Assembly: GCA_018806985.1 (NCBI GenBank)
Contig: JADANN010000369.1
Coordinates: 1,678,501 to 1,742,500 of the forward strand
DNA length: 64,000 nucleotides
From: Angiostrongylus vasorum
Lineage: Eukaryota; Nematoda; Chromadorea; Rhabditida; Metastrongylidae
Direction: 5' to 3'
A model generated the notes under the pieces. The model was given only the letters and a program-made list of their open reading frames with translations. It did no database searches and was not told where the DNA came from. The position numbers were made by a program, and so were the translations under genes. Positions 35,757 to 50,100 of the stretch are shown here, piece by piece (position 1 is the first letter of the stretch; the number at the start of each line of letters is the position of its first letter).

Positions 35757-35762
35757 AATAAA
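35757..35762 (+). terminator. Poly(A) signal AATAAA of the 34.3-kb collagen
   Basis: AATAAA lies about 100 bp after the TGA stop at 35654-35656 and marks the likely 3' end of the transcript. Confidence 0.4.
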
Positions 35763-36239
35763 GGGTTAATGCAGTGATTGTGAAAATACGAGGAAATGAC
35801 TAGACGTCAAATAAAAGCCACGAAATATGGCGAAAATGTCGCCATAGAAAGTTGGTGCAGATAAGTGCACAATATATAAAGACGGCGCCTTAAGTACAAA
35901 GCAAGCGAGACCAAAACAACCTTAGTTGGCAGATCATACCTGCTTCTTCAGTAACAACCCAGAATAAAACGTTGCTAGGATGGGCAGTTCGAGTGCAGTG
36001 TATACCAAAATTTTTAGGTCATCTATTACCTCATTAACCCAGCGACCTGCACATTAACCCTTCTAAGACCATACGCATTGATTTCAATATGTACGCTCCT
36101 ATACGTTTTGGACCATACATCGTGATTTTAATGCATATCTCAATTGTGTTCCGATGAATGATACATGGGCTACCATGCGGAAGTAGCCGCAGTCCTGAAA
36201 GTGCGGAACTTTTGTAGAGTAATAAATATTCTCGATATT

Positions 36240-37215
36240 CCTGTTCAGTAAACACGAGGTGTTACTCTGTTCATTATCCCGGTAAAGCTGACGTTTTGTC
36301 AGTATAGCCTTTTTCAAAGCCTGGAATGGCATATTGATATGCAATTTCTTACACCGAACGCTTTCATAATACAAATAGAAAGATGAAAATCCGAGAGTGG
36401 TAATCACATGATCTACAACTCAAAAAAACCCACCGTTTTTTTTTACGTGTCTTCCACTATGAAAGAAAAGACCAGCTAAAAACAATTCTGAGATACGGGA
36501 CTAGACCACGTGTTATCTTTGGGCATGGTTCCCTACTATTCATTCTCAGATTCTTCACATTTATCCAAAAAGCCTCGAGGAGTTTGCCCGCTGGTGTTTT
36601 GGCATCCTTTGCGAGGATAGCGAGATTTATATCAAAAAACGTATCCGCTCTGCTCTTCTATCCTTTGCGTCCCTAGTGATGAATTTTTGTGCTGCTTTTC
36701 GTCTGCCATCTAGGTGTCCTTCTATGCGGATACATAAAGGTCTGCCCGTTTCGCCAATATATTCATCTTTACAAGTATTAGAAGAGGTCACGTATATCGT
36801 TCGTACCCGAACTCATTAAATCATCGTCGCTGTCATTAGCGCAAATTGCGCAATCCTCTGTTTCACATAGACAGTCGTATAAGCGCTCACAAACTAACTG
36901 ACGACGAAGAGTATCCGGTGCTATTTTAATTATCGCTACCGATTCCTCTAAACCTGCCCTTCTTGAACATCGCTTTATAGGTATACTTACTTGATCGTTA
37001 ATAAAGGGCAACACAAACGGGAATTTGTTTTAAGAAACGGAAGACAAGTCTACTGTTTTGGGGTGTTGCCTTCTAAACTTATCTCGTGGGGTTACTATTT
37101 CGTAGCTATTGGAGATGGCTATTTGCCAAGCCAAGTCGCGCGATTCCTCTTTTAGCTCCCAGCTTGGACACGCAGAGATGGATGTTCGAAATACGCTTAT
37201 CACAACCATCCTCGT
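36240..37215 (-). mobile_element. PLE 3' fragment
   Basis: A terminal repeat at about 36245-36385 (CACGAGGTGTTA and a degraded hammerhead core) is followed upstream on the minus strand by GIY-YIG remnants (36540-36800) and a linker piece at 37014-36778 (RAGLEESVAIIKIAPDTLRRQL) that matches the linker of the 22-24 kb copy. It is 5'-truncated and frame-broken. Confidence 0.65.
36296..36334 (-). ncRNA. Degraded hammerhead-like core
   Basis: The minus strand has TTGAAAA in place of CTGANGA, but keeps AAAACGTCAGC. It is recognisable by position in the PLE terminal repeat and is probably inactive. Confidence 0.25.
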
Positions 37216-37859
37216 AGATGCGTGCTAATTTATAGTATTCCGGTGTTCCGGATATTTAGAGCTCCTCTACAGCTAGGCTGAGCAGGCCGAGAATAAACAG
37301 TGGAGGATGTATCTCCTGTATATCCTTGATCATCTTTGATATATCTCTTCGGACACTTTTCAAGTGCCTTTATGAGCAATGATTGCAAAAGTTGCTGTCT
37401 GCAATAATTCCAAACACTACTGAAATATGAACTGGCTAAAATTTCAGCGATCTTTCCACTTGCAAATCATTTCGCCACACATCTTTATTGGGTGGTTTGA
37501 ATAACTTTACGAGGCTGGCCTCTATGTCGACCAGTTTATAATAGTATGAGAAAAGACATCTATGACCTCGAAGTTTTTTCCTTATCAATCTCACTCAGCC
37601 CTCACGCAGTTCAAAATATCTACAACGCAGCGGTGCTACCTATAAGTGTGTTGCTTTCAGAACTTATCTGTAAAACTGGGCAGAACTAGCCACTAGATTA
37701 ACTATCAGATCCGTTATTTCGGTAAAGCTACTTAGTGTCAATGCCAAGAAGAATCGTGCGAAAACTCTGAGACAGAGGAGAACCAATAAACCATTTTTGC
37801 TACCAAAAAACACTAATGAATGCACAAAAGCCTTTCATAGCAACATGAAGTAACTTTGT

Positions 37860-39400
37860 GGCCAGAATTTTTCTATTTTAAAGACAGATTTTTTATTAAG
37901 GGGAATATTTTTCGTGGAATATTCTCTACCTTTCGTTGTGAGATCTCTTGTGCTAACCGTGTATTTGTGTTTGTTGCTTCTGTCATGTTGTAATTTTATT
38001 TCAAGTTACATGACACAACGCCCACGCGTCTGCTCTACATTGGTACTCCCTAACCATCGAGCACGCCACTGGGCATGCTACCGTGCACAATAACATTACT
38101 TGGTGACTTGACACTACGACCTTCGGCACTCGCTTCGACGGTAGTCACGCCCCTAGGAGTGCCACTTGCCTTCAGAAGACGGGTGAAGATCGCGGTTGCT
38201 CTACTCATCACTTTCTCTCCCGCATAACCTCCTCCATACACAACTCCTTCGCTTTGCTTAGAGCCAGAATAGTATTAAATAAAGCTTCCTGCTTTCGTCT
38301 CACCATCATAGTGCTGTTAGGGCTCAATCCTTATCTAATCACTATGCGTTGTTAATCTAACGACTATATCAAATTATTCCACTTTTTATATAAGTGTGAA
38401 ACAAAAGTCACTGTTGCCACATCAAGCCATTCACTTGCATTTCCACTACGTACAAATACGTCGATAACTTTCGATGGATGTGTGTGTGTGTGTTGTGTGC
38501 GTATGTATGTATGTATGTATGTATGTATGTATGTATGTATGTATGTATGTATGTATGTATGTATGTATGTATGTATGTATGTATGTATGTATGTATGTAT
38601 GTATGTATGTATGTATGTATGTATGTGTGTGTGTGTTTATGTATATATCACCATGTTTAATGCTTTGTCGCTCACTAAAATCTTCTTCTTGGTTGCTAGT
38701 GTAACTTAGTCATCGCTGCCTCAATCCTCCATTGTGATTACATAATTACTTACACTGTTGTAACTATACCACTATTGTTTCATGACCAGTATTTCTGATT
38801 ACATCTCATATTCTCACAAACTTGCTGCATAACGCTTTTCATCACTGTTAGTCCAAATTGTTCCGTATACTACTTCTACTACTACTACCCACTGAACCAA
38901 TTTCCTTGTGATCTACTTTTCTGTTATCACCACTATCACTATTTTCTATCTTACTCTCGAGTGTATGTTGTGTGTGTACAAACGCCTAATTACTCAAGTT
39001 TGAGTTTGGTTAACAAGCGGGTACAAGTCTCGCATGCCAGTTACGAAAAGACGAGAAATCAACTCTGCTGACCAACCAATACATTCATCGACTTGAAGTA
39101 GAATGTACCATGAATACGAATACGAGTAGAATGCACGACCAGACACACCATGAAAATATATGATTTTGATTCTGTTAACGAACATTGAAGAAGTGGTCAG
39201 AAAACAAAGTGGCATTTCCATTAATGCCTTGCCAACCGACTGTATGGTTATCCCTCCTTTAGCATATACCTTCAATTCTCAGAATTAATATTCCATTGGC
39301 ATTATAAACTACTGTGTCAAGAAATGATGCTCGGAAGTATATAAAGAATATTCCACATAAAGCGAAGAATATTCTATATCTCCCAATTCACTTCACTTGC
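37860..39400. mobile_element. Relative of the foldback element, interrupted by ATGT repeat
   Basis: ACCATCGAGCACGCCACTGG and GTGCCACTTGCCTTCAGAAG match the left arm of the 13.6-kb element. TGTACAAACGCCTAATTACTC matches its middle. The outer ends carry GGAATATTC motifs in inverted orientation. The right arm is poorly preserved. Confidence 0.45.
38503..38627. repeat. (ATGT)n microsatellite
   Basis: About 120 bp of ATGT repeats with TG-rich edges, inside the foldback-related segment. Confidence 0.95.
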
Positions 39401-40697
39401 ATTATCTTTAAACTGAGTCCTAACAGCCAGCTCACACACTTGTTTCGCAACTGGAGGCGGATTACAAGTGCTGCGTGATGTTTTCGTATGCTAGCAGCCA
39501 CACGGCTTTAAAAACCAGTGTTTGAGTAGGTTTTGCAATCTCTTATATGTCTTCGTACTAAACACCAGCACACATAAGAATACTAGATGAAAAAGATTCG
39601 CAACCCTTACAGTAGTTTATGCCTACTCCAAATCCTATGCTGGAATAGCAACTACCTGAATGCTCTGCGGTTTGATCCTACCCGCATAGTCCTTTTTATT
39701 ATCTCATTAAATCTCCATTGAGCTATTCATTGTTCTATACGTTTGCTGTACTGAAGTGTTTCTTTAACCTCCACGTAACCTCCTTGCACTTTCTAACTTC
39801 GTCGTGTTTGTAGTGGTGGATTTGATTGATGCATCAATGTTGTAGTGACCGTTGCTCCACTCACTACTTTGTAGTAGTTCAGTGGTGGAATGCTCAGTTG
39901 TAGTATTGTAGAGACTGTCAGTTAGTTGTTCCTGCCTCTGCTTGACTCTCAAAGGTGAATCTGTGTCGTGATTTTTACTATTTGATAGTTCTGCAATATG
40001 TAGGTATTTACCCCTTGACGTCTGAGAGGCTGTGAATTGAGAGTCAAGAAATAGAAATTGTAGTTTTGTGGTACTTGATCTACAGGTTATAGCTGCAATT
40101 GATCTGTAGGATATAGTTGCCAAGTGAACTCGCGACTTGGGTTCTCCGTGAGGATGCTGGAAACCGGCTTGCTCTTTTGAATCTAGCACCATAAGATGTT
40201 GAATGTTTCCAAGGGCAAACTTGTATCTCCTCATTCCTTGTCACGCTGGTCTTGTGATTGCTGTCTTCACAACATAAATCTTACACTTTGGTAATTAAAC
40301 CGTTTGTAACAATAATACTACAATAATAACTACAAGACGATACTGAAAGAGTAGAAGCCGCGAGATGATAATAGCATTAATAAATAAGGAGAAGACCATG
40401 GGAAAGAAGTCACGTTGAGGTAAAAGGGTAGATATATCATGGGCTATTGGGTTAATGTGAGAAAGAGATTTTAAATGAAATACCATTTGACTCAGAAAGG
40501 TAAGGATTAAGTGGCAGCGCGGGCAGCAATGAGACCAAATGGTTGGTAGCGCGTGTGCGTTACTGTAATAGGCTGCGGTACTAAAAGTGAGGAATGCTGC
40601 CGAATAAAATACAACAGTGACAATGCAATAAGATTAATATGGTAGTAGAACGCGCATAAATGAAATAGGTTCAATGTACGTGCTATTCTTACGACGG

Positions 40698-40698
<1 letters not shown>
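39401..40698. other. Unassigned, with one longer minus-strand frame
   Basis: 40234-39764 on the minus strand is open for 156 codons, Ser/Thr-rich, with PLRVKQRQEQLTDS and a TTTEHSTTELL stretch. No domain, no nearby exon. It could be part of a repeat or a non-coding chance frame. Confidence 0.25.

Positions 40699-40791
<93 letters not shown>
40699..40791. repeat. (TA)n microsatellite
   Basis: About 92 bp of pure TA. Confidence 0.95.
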
Positions 40792-40794
<3 letters not shown>

Positions 40795-41896
40795 TGCAAT
40801 CATTGTTTCCATCGGTCGCCACCATGGCGTGTAGCATTTCACGTAAGTGAAAGGCGCACCCAAAAAACAGGACTTTGGAGATAAGGATCACCGTCGAATA
40901 CGCCAAAATGAGGAAAACAGGGTGACGCCAAACACTTAGTGCACCTGCAGTGCTCCATATAGCGCAAGGAGAATTGCGATACAATAATCGTCACGATTAC
41001 TAAATTTCGTTAAGGCACTAATGTGATTTTCCTTGGTCCTTCCAGCTGGTAAACTCGTCGAGACTAATTCGGAACGTTAAGGGAACAAATGTAGAGCTTA
41101 ATGGCGTCGCTGGAATCTGTTTTTTATCAATACGAAGGCAGTAATACAGGTGAATTTATTATAGGAACGTTTAATAACGTACAATGAGACATTCTTTATC
41201 TATGATCGGTGGTTCCACCGCCGTTTAGGTCAGTCAAACCTTTTCCATTTTCCACTCGAATTACTGGTTAGTAAACTGACCTGCGAAAGAGAGAGTACAC
41301 AGACTTGTCCGTGAACTGATCTAAAGGAAATAAATCTGCAGAATGAGCCGACAAAAACGGATCCGAAAAAAATAAATGAGACAAAATCAATGGCGCTACA
41401 GTCTCTACAAGCTTGAGAATGAAAACATTTTTCGGCTTTTCATCACTATTCTTCACTGGAAGTGAATTCTTCAAAAACGCTTGGCAAGAGATCTGATGAT
41501 TCGAATAGAACCACTGTTTCTTCCGCTTGGTACATAGCCTCGCTTTGTCCCTGGTTTTTGGGAAGGCCAAGATGATGATCGGGTGGCACCTAAACTCATA
41601 ACGGGTTGACTTTTCGACCTTTTTTAATAAAAGCATTTAGAAAACCGAAATTTAGCGGACTTGTTCAGGGAGGTTGGCGAGTAACATCGCATGTGCGTCA
41701 CGTTCATGCAACTGTACAACTATTTCACGGCGACCTATAAATCGCATTACAGTATTTTGCTTCGAACTTGCTCATTGTTATTTGAACACATAAACATATA
41801 TGTTCCACATTCAATTTCTGTGTGGTCCAATTCAATACAAAAAAGTTTGTATTCCGTATCACTAAGTTGTGGGGAGTCAGCAAAATTTTCGTCTTT

Positions 41897-42218
41897 TCGG
41901 GGTTTTTCTGGTCTAGCCACTGTGGTTCCCTGTAGATCTGTGGTCAGCTAGGTAAAAGTCTGCACCAGGTCGTCATCACCACAGGCACTAGTCGCCCTTG
42001 TGGATCAGCGGGAGATTTGCCACTATGCGACCAGGTTGATATCAGGACGGTGGTGGGTCCTGGTATTGGTTTACTCTTAGATGGGCTTCTTGATGGGAAC
42101 GCCGAACTCCTTCTCAGCTTGGGAGACCCTGCCGGTTGGAAGATTCCCCCGCTGTACATCGCAGCCCGACACTCAGGAACACCTCCCAGACAAGATGAGG
42201 CGGTAAACCGTTAGGAGG
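41897..42218 (-). repeat. Family B, 3'-truncated
   Basis: The minus-strand copy starts CTCCTAACGGTTTACCGCC and stops within the region ACCACAGTGGCTAGACC, lacking the AAGTATC tail. It lies just downstream of the last recovered transporter exon and may have displaced the terminal exon. Confidence 0.65.
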
Positions 42219-42264
42219 ATTGTGAAAACGCTGATATTAAAACCGTTGACATTACATAACTTAC

Positions 42265-44059
42265 CATGTGCAAAAAACAGGAACAGAAGTACTGAAGTAA
42301 CACAGAATGCAGCCAGTAAATAGAAAACTGCTTGCCATCGCACTCCCTGCGAAGAGGAAAACGTATTCGTGAGAACAACTAAATAACAAGCTTGAATTTT
42401 ATGTTATTCCTTTGTTAAGTACTTTAACTGTAAGTGATCCAACTAGAATCGGTGATAGAATGCAGCCCATGTGTTTGTACAAATGTGCATAGGTATTGAC
42501 GAATTGAGTGAACTGCAATAGTCATGCTTCATATGACACACAGTCAGAATGTCGTCCAAAGCATTTAAACCCATTGGTGCCCCCAACGAGATGCAGGTAT
42601 ATGATGGACGTGATGCCCGAAAAAAGTAGTGAAGATGACTCATGTATGATGCATTTTTTTCGATCATTATTCTGCAGTACAGATCTTTTTGCACCTTCTG
42701 TAATCATTAGATTCCTATCTAACAGTGATGTGTGGTGACCACTGGCCTGGAAAAGCTGTTTTGTTCTTAGAAATGTACAGAAACTCTTATCAAAAAAAGA
42801 CAATGGTCGGCAATTTGATGGTAATCAAAGGCAATAATAATATTCCCTACATCATTTAAAAGAGCGCGTGTAGCACAGTGGTCAGAGGGCCTTGCAATAC
42901 ACATGGGATCGATCGCCGCGCCCGTTGATCACCAAGTCATCCATTCCTGCGGCGTTGGAAAATTGGTACCAAACTTGTCTAGAAGGAGAGCAGCACTGAC
43001 TCGATACATCGGTAGGTCACCGCGAGTCATGAAGTCGAACGCATGGCGCATCCCTTATGAATTAACCAACGCTGAGAGCTTAATGCTTTATTTTTAAGCC
43101 TCCGACACCGTTGTAGTTTGCTGTACGAAAAGTGTGTTGTTACATGCACACTGCTGTCATCTAACGTACTATGAAATCAATTCACTTGCAGCTCCTACCA
43201 TAGGTTCTCCTCGATCGCTCATTTCTGATGGCTACCCTGAATCCCTATCAACCAATAATCGCCGTGGGCATTGTAAAATCACATGCTATATCGATCTTGG
43301 CGACTGTCTCCATCTCTGCACATTCCATCAGCATTATATAAAGATTGCTTTTGATTACTATCTAACTAATTCACCCGACACGCTTCATAACACTTCATGG
43401 ATTTATTGCAGCATCATACCTGTTTTTAATAGTCCTATCACTTCTTAAATCGTTTTGCTCTGTTGATAAGTCATCTGTGTTGTCGTGTATGCACTTCCTA
43501 ATATCGTAGCACTACCATGTTGTGTAAATATGAGTTACACAAAGGTTTAACTACCCAAGTTCGTTGTTTTGACTGCGCCATCAAAAAAGGCGTTATGCGA
43601 CAGGTCGTTAAAAGAGGACTATAGTAACATAGAAAAAAAAGTAGCAGCATGCATGCGATGCATGCAACTTGACCAATAGAGCAAGATTTCTTCTGCAATA
43701 CTGTCATTTTCTCAACCACTCCTATATACTCTAGTTATCGATGAACTAACGTCTATATTCGAAGAACTACCAAGTCCAAAGCCACGAGAAATCGGACGTC
43801 GTCTCATTTGTCTCCCGCACAAAATTAGGCACTGGCACCAATGGGTCAGAGAGATATTGCACTAATGAAAAGAACGTAGCTCACTTGTGGTGCAATAGTG
43901 ATAAGAACTGTGTTGCATGCCACCGACGACGCCGCTAGAAAGCCCAACGTGAGTGCGAGGAGAATGGTAGGCACGGCGTTATTTGTTTGACCCACTATGC
44001 TAAGTGATATAATGCATGGAACGGCGCCGAATAGTGCTGAAACATAATTTGTTACTTGT

Positions 44060-44108
<49 letters not shown>

Positions 44109-47100
44109 TGGGTATTAGCCGAACGTTATAGGGATAGTAATAGAAACTTTACGCTGTATTCACAAATATGTCATACACACCTATTACGGAAAAAAGTTTA
44201 ATGGTCGTTGTTGCAGTGATACCCTGCCGTTTCATGATTCCTTCACAGAACGAAAACGATATCTCAGAAAAAGCTTCCATGAAGAAGGGCATAGCTGAAG
44301 TGATTCCGTTCTGAAATCCTGCATATCGAGCGGCAGAGATGTTAGCTATTTCTATTGTTTGAAGAAGTAGTGTGGTTTCAGTCTATATGATAGTTTCTCC
44401 TGCAAAACGAATCAAGGACTGCTACTTGCACAATTGCGGCTTTTTATGTTGCCGTTCCGTTACATTCGTATTAGGTCTTTTCGAAATCAACTGCCTATTT
44501 CAACCTGTACTTTTTGAAGTGGCATATCTCAGCTTAGAATAAACTTTATTAGTTTAAATAGAAAGCCTTGGCGCCTACACATTTTTGCAAATCACGAGCA
44601 ATTTTATTTACACCAGTTATAAGAAATTCTCGACTCCTGGAAACGAAAGGCAGTTTTGGCTTGAGCTTGGTTTTTGAAGCATTTTACTCACAGGAATTTA
44701 TCGAGTTGCTTAAAGAAGTATTAGTTGACAGATTACAGGTTGCGAGCATGGTAGACGAGACAAAGTCTAGTAGCCTAATTCATGCAGGTTTTGCAGCGTT
44801 GGTTGTCCTAAATGCACCTACGCGCGTTATCATACAGAAATTTTGGTCTCTTTCTGCTGACCAAAGAAGGGAGCACCCATTTATATTTGTGCTATGATTT
44901 GCAGACTTGCTCGAAGTACTTCACCGCTGTAGCCGCTTCACCTGGATTCAGGAAGATGTGTCGGATTAAGCCAACAGCAAACCACGAAGCACCCAGCGTG
45001 ACTTCCCTTTTGGTGCAATTCCGCACTGGAAAGTGTTGCGGAGATTCGGCGCCGTCCAACCACTGAGCCGATCGTCGCCAGTTTTCACAGTGGATCCACT
45101 TACCGTTGCACGTAAGAATAAGGTCCGATTCGAGTCATTCTCGTTGCCCAGAAGAAGCGCCAAGGATTACTCAGAATGGCAACTTCTTTGATCGTTGTTC
45201 GATTAGTGCGACATCCACTCCTCGAGTCTCTTCAACTTTCCAACTAGTTCAAATATTTCAAAACATAACTTCAATGAAGCTGAGATATTTGCAAAACTCT
45301 GGACCGCAGGTGCCTATGGTGGGGAACGAACGCGCTATTGTCCTTTCCGGGTAGTAACGCGTTCACCACCACACCATACGGTTCCTTCGTTTCGCCTGTC
45401 TCTCAGCTAGTTCTATCGATCTTTTTGCCATCAGCAATCACCCGTCAACGGGATTGGTGAACGCGTTACTCCCCGAAAAGGACAATAGCGCGTTCGTTCC
45501 CCACCATAGGCACCTGCGGTCCATAGTTTTGCAAATATCTCAGCTTCATTGAAGTTATATTTCGCAATATACCCTGCCACTAAAAAGAGTAGGTAGTATA
45601 CAAAAAAAAGGTTAAAATTGTGATTATTTCAAAACAGCTGACATGCCTAAATTGAGATCTGCAAATTCTCAAACAGTTGTGAAAGCGCTTGCTTGCAGGG
45701 AAATCTTCTATTCAGCATTGTCACTAGCAGAAGTATGTCTGTGACCTTCTCTCATCTTGAAGATCGGCCTCGCCAAGACGAAATTTTTCAAACAGACCTT
45801 GCAGAGTGCGTTGGTTAATAGTTCTTTTGCCCTGTATTCCACTAATGCCACTAATTTCTAGAGCCGTTTGCGCTGCCTACGTTCGAGTTCGGGTTTGCAG
45901 AAGTAGATTTGTCAAAATTGTTGTTTTAGCATCTGAAATTCGAACCTTTGACTTTTGTGAAAAACACAATCCCTATCATAATTTAATTGTACGAATTACG
46001 AAGGGGCGGGCCGCATAGTGGTAGTAATGTCCGTCATCACGACCATGGTACTGTTTCGATTTCGCTCTGCGCCAACCAAGCCTCTCATCCCCCCGGGATC
46101 GGGGAATTGGTAGCGGACTTGTCTGGAGAAAAAATCACTCCTTGCAACCCATTTGAGAACGTTCTAGCCCGGTTATCTCAAGACTGCAGCGAGAATTGCT
46201 AGTCCAATATTCTACGACATTCAAGACGAAATGAAAATCCTCAAAAAAGCAACCGAAGCCACACGTTAAGGTCGGAAGATTTTCATAGACAATGGATGCG
46301 AGGAGATGAATCGAATGTGCGAAGTACTGGCATCCGCACAGTAGACGTGAAGACGGATCAAGTAAAATAAAATAGTTTTTTGAATAAAAAAATATACGAA
46401 TGTAAATGCATAGAATGAGCTTTGCCGTGTAATAGTGCAAAAATAAAATCACAAATCGGGCATTAATTTCGAAAAACCTAATAGATACTGCACAGCTCGC
46501 TTGATCCAATCAACACATTACACACAGTTTCATCCTTCCTTCGCAAAATGACACCGAACTTCTGAGGAGTGCCGCTTACGAACCTGTAGAAGTCCCATTT
46601 TCAGGACAGCGTGATTGAACATTGGTATGTATGTTATGAAAGTGGTAACAATGAACGATTGTGCATAGAAGCTGACCCCCATCACTATTACACAAGGCGA
46701 GAGAAGAATCTGAAAAGAAGAGATCTATTATTTCAGTTGAATAATATAAAATTCTTTTGCAGATGATCCACGCAGCATGATATCATAACGACAGTGGATT
46801 TCGTCTTTACAATGACTAGCGGCTTGCAAAAGTTGAGGTGTCTCACATGCCTTAAACATGTGATACTGTCACCTCTATTTCTTGCCTACAACATTTATTC
46901 AACATATTTCATCTTACTGATCACGTCTGTATTTGAAATATCGCTGCAGCGAGAAAGAAGCTGAGTTCATTTGCGCATTACGAGGTTAATTTCAAACCAC
47001 CTTCTTCACTGGGATCGGTGGGACCGCGTTGTATGCGCTCTTTGTCAATCGCTTTTCTCGTATATGTGCCAGTTCGGTCGCTGTTACGTAACTGGAATGC

Positions 47101-50100
47101 CGAGGCTTGTATGCACCGTGCATCTGCCACACAATCAGGAACGCCAATCCAGCAATCCCTGTAATGTGATAGGCATGATTCCCGGCTAGCATCGTTTTCG
47201 ATGACTCCTCCACGTTGGCGAGGACCCACCCGAGTACACGACAAATGCAGATAAATAGAATGATTCTACATAAGCCTATGTTTCTTTTTTATTTTTCTTA
47301 TACTAGGGTTGGTCATTTGGCATTCTGCGATATGCATGATTCTTTAACAAATGGTATGAGTTATATATTAGACAATTTCGCTCACGAGTCACGCAAACTG
47401 TCTCAAATAGAAAAGGAAGACGCGATGAACCAGAGGACTACTCACTCTGAAGATGAGATGTACCATCAGTGAAACCTCATTGTTAAAATATTGTTCTCTT
47501 CTCTATCCTTACCATACGCTTCCATTGCAATTGGCCATCCACCGAGTACTTTAATATGACTGATTGAAGATGTAATCACCATCGAACACATAACACCGAG
47601 ATGGTTTCCTAAATCACTGAAGTACATAGGATAATAATGGTAGTGGTCACAACAATGACCAAAAGATGAGTATTAAATGTAGGAAGTGAGAACTTTTTTT
47701 TTACTGGTGACCTCAGATATGGAGAGTTAAGCCGAGTGGTGCTCCTATCACTGCACATTTCACAAGGAGTCCGGAAGGGGTTGCAATGGCAGACTGCTAG
47801 CGCGGATACGACCCATATTCTAACACGGAGTTAAAGGGATCATAGTTGTGTGTAAGAAATCGTATCAACATAACTGGCATGTATACTAATTGACCCTTTC
47901 CCATTATTTTATCCTTACTACTTTTCATAGTGCAACGAATTCCACACGGTTGCCACTATTCTGAAAAAAAACAGTGGCACTCGCTAAGTTGAAAGAACCC
48001 AACTGCCAACGCTGATAGGTGAGAGGAAGTAAACAGGGGCTGGCAGCTAGCATTTGATTGGCGAGATTGCCAAGTTTTTGTAAGAAGTAACAAAAGACCT
48101 TGGATTTACAAAGAACAAAATGACGATTGTTTAAAAGAGACTGTTTAAGTGCGATTGGAAACTGAATACAAAGCTTTGTCTGCTGAGATAATGAAAGTGT
48201 TTGATTGAGTAATATATTGCTTGTCAACTTTACATTTCCAAACTCTGAAGAAGGCGAAGTGTCCGAAACGTCGTCCAGTATAGAATAAATCTTGTTGTGA
48301 CAGCCTTGTTTCTGCTCAAGATGAAAACACTGTCTTACTAAAATCATGAAACCAATGAAGAGAAAAGTTAAGACGTATCAATTAAAGTTAGCAGCTTGAT
48401 CACTCGGCTTTCGCCATTTCCGTTTGGCTAAGAAAATCGGAGTTTAGCCTTCGAAGCAAAAGGCCACTATTACCAGAACGGCGACTTTGGAGGGTCAATC
48501 ATGACTTGTTCTCCACAATTGCTTATACCTGTCTCAAAAAAGTATCGAGTATGGTAGATAAGCCGATATAGCGGTCCTTTCTTTTTAGTTGGTAAGTTAG
48601 CTTGTCGTTGAAGAATCATTGTTGTTGGTGCTGGTGTTGACAAGGAGATGAGATTCGAATCGAACGAAGATTCGCACCCGGCGGCAAGCTACTATGCTGG
48701 ACTGGTGTTGGCCGATTCCCATCTCCAGTATGATCTATTTTGGACGGAAGATGCGTCCAGTAGCAGTCCGCACTTCATTTGCTGGCAAATAGCTTGACAA
48801 TTAGTGTCTCAAAAACCGACTTTCATTAGACCTCGATAACAATAGTCAGTAATTTTCTGTATGAAAGGGCTCCGCTGAATGAAGTTCTCAATACGAGCGG
48901 TCCTCCTTCCAATAGATTCGACTCGATGCGAGAACAATCAGCTGTGGATTCATGAGTCGGATCAACGAGGCGTTGGGGAAGGTGAAGTCGCAAGTCGCCG
49001 AAACATTAGCTGAATAAAAGTTTTCGTACCAACCTTGTGTCAACTCCATCGTAACGAAAAATACTTTCACCGTTGTATACGCGCCAACCTGTAGAATTCC
49101 AAAGTATTCAAACAATAGAAGAACAACATGAAATTGTAGTTATCGAAAAACAACACATGTACGATGCCGATATATAATGCCAAATGGCCACGTCATGCTT
49201 AAAATTCATGACGTTGAACAAACTTCGATTATATTACGAAGTAGACCGTCATAAAGTCGCTGGTGTTAATGAGTATTAGATCTGTTCTCGATGTTTAATT
49301 CGTATTCGACGGAAAACTACCTCAAAGCGTCTTAATGACAAACTCGGATCGGGAAGTGAATGTGAAACGACTTGGTTTTAAGGATCAGCAGAATGAAGTG
49401 ATAGACGTGACCAGCTTCCAAGAGTGTCGAAAAAATCAACGCAGGAGCGAAGAAGATGCATTCATTCCACATTACACATGTCAAAGAGGGAATTCGGTAA
49501 TATTAAAAATTTACTAAAGGAAAACGGCATAGATGATACAGAGAATCCAAGAAATAAGCCTTTGTACAGGAAGAGCACAATCCCTGGCATAGGTAGTGCA
49601 GAATCCTCGATGAAAGAAAACAGTATTTTTTCAAACCCACTGTCATTTACCCTAAGGAGTAATGATCAATGCCTCCTTGGATTGTTAAGCTAACACGGAG
49701 CTGATAACGTTCTTTATTCGGCTAACGTTTCAACGCCTTTTTCTTCATTAGTGCCGATGATCCGAGTCTATGGTCCACAGTTGGTCGCATTCTCGACGTG
49801 GTGTCTTCGTCGTCGAATCGAGTCCGATCTTCCTCAGTGGAGACAAGACAACCTCACACAACAGTGCTCCTTTATATAGGGATTGTTCGAGAACTTGTGG
49901 AAGAACTCAGCGTAAGCGTCAACTATTTCAGAGCTTCCAAAAAAATTGGAAACGAAGAAACTCGACGAATGGTTGCCGGACAAACTGGATGGCCTTTTTC
50001 CAAGGTGACGCGTGCCAACTGTTCGCACAACAATGGTTATACGAGCTGGGTTACGAAACACTGCCTCATTTGTCATACTTCGCCAGAACTGTTAGCTGCC

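Noticed and set aside
39764..40234. 156-codon minus-strand frame as a gene
   Set aside because: No domain, no matching neighbouring exon and low-complexity Ser/Thr content; left as unassigned.
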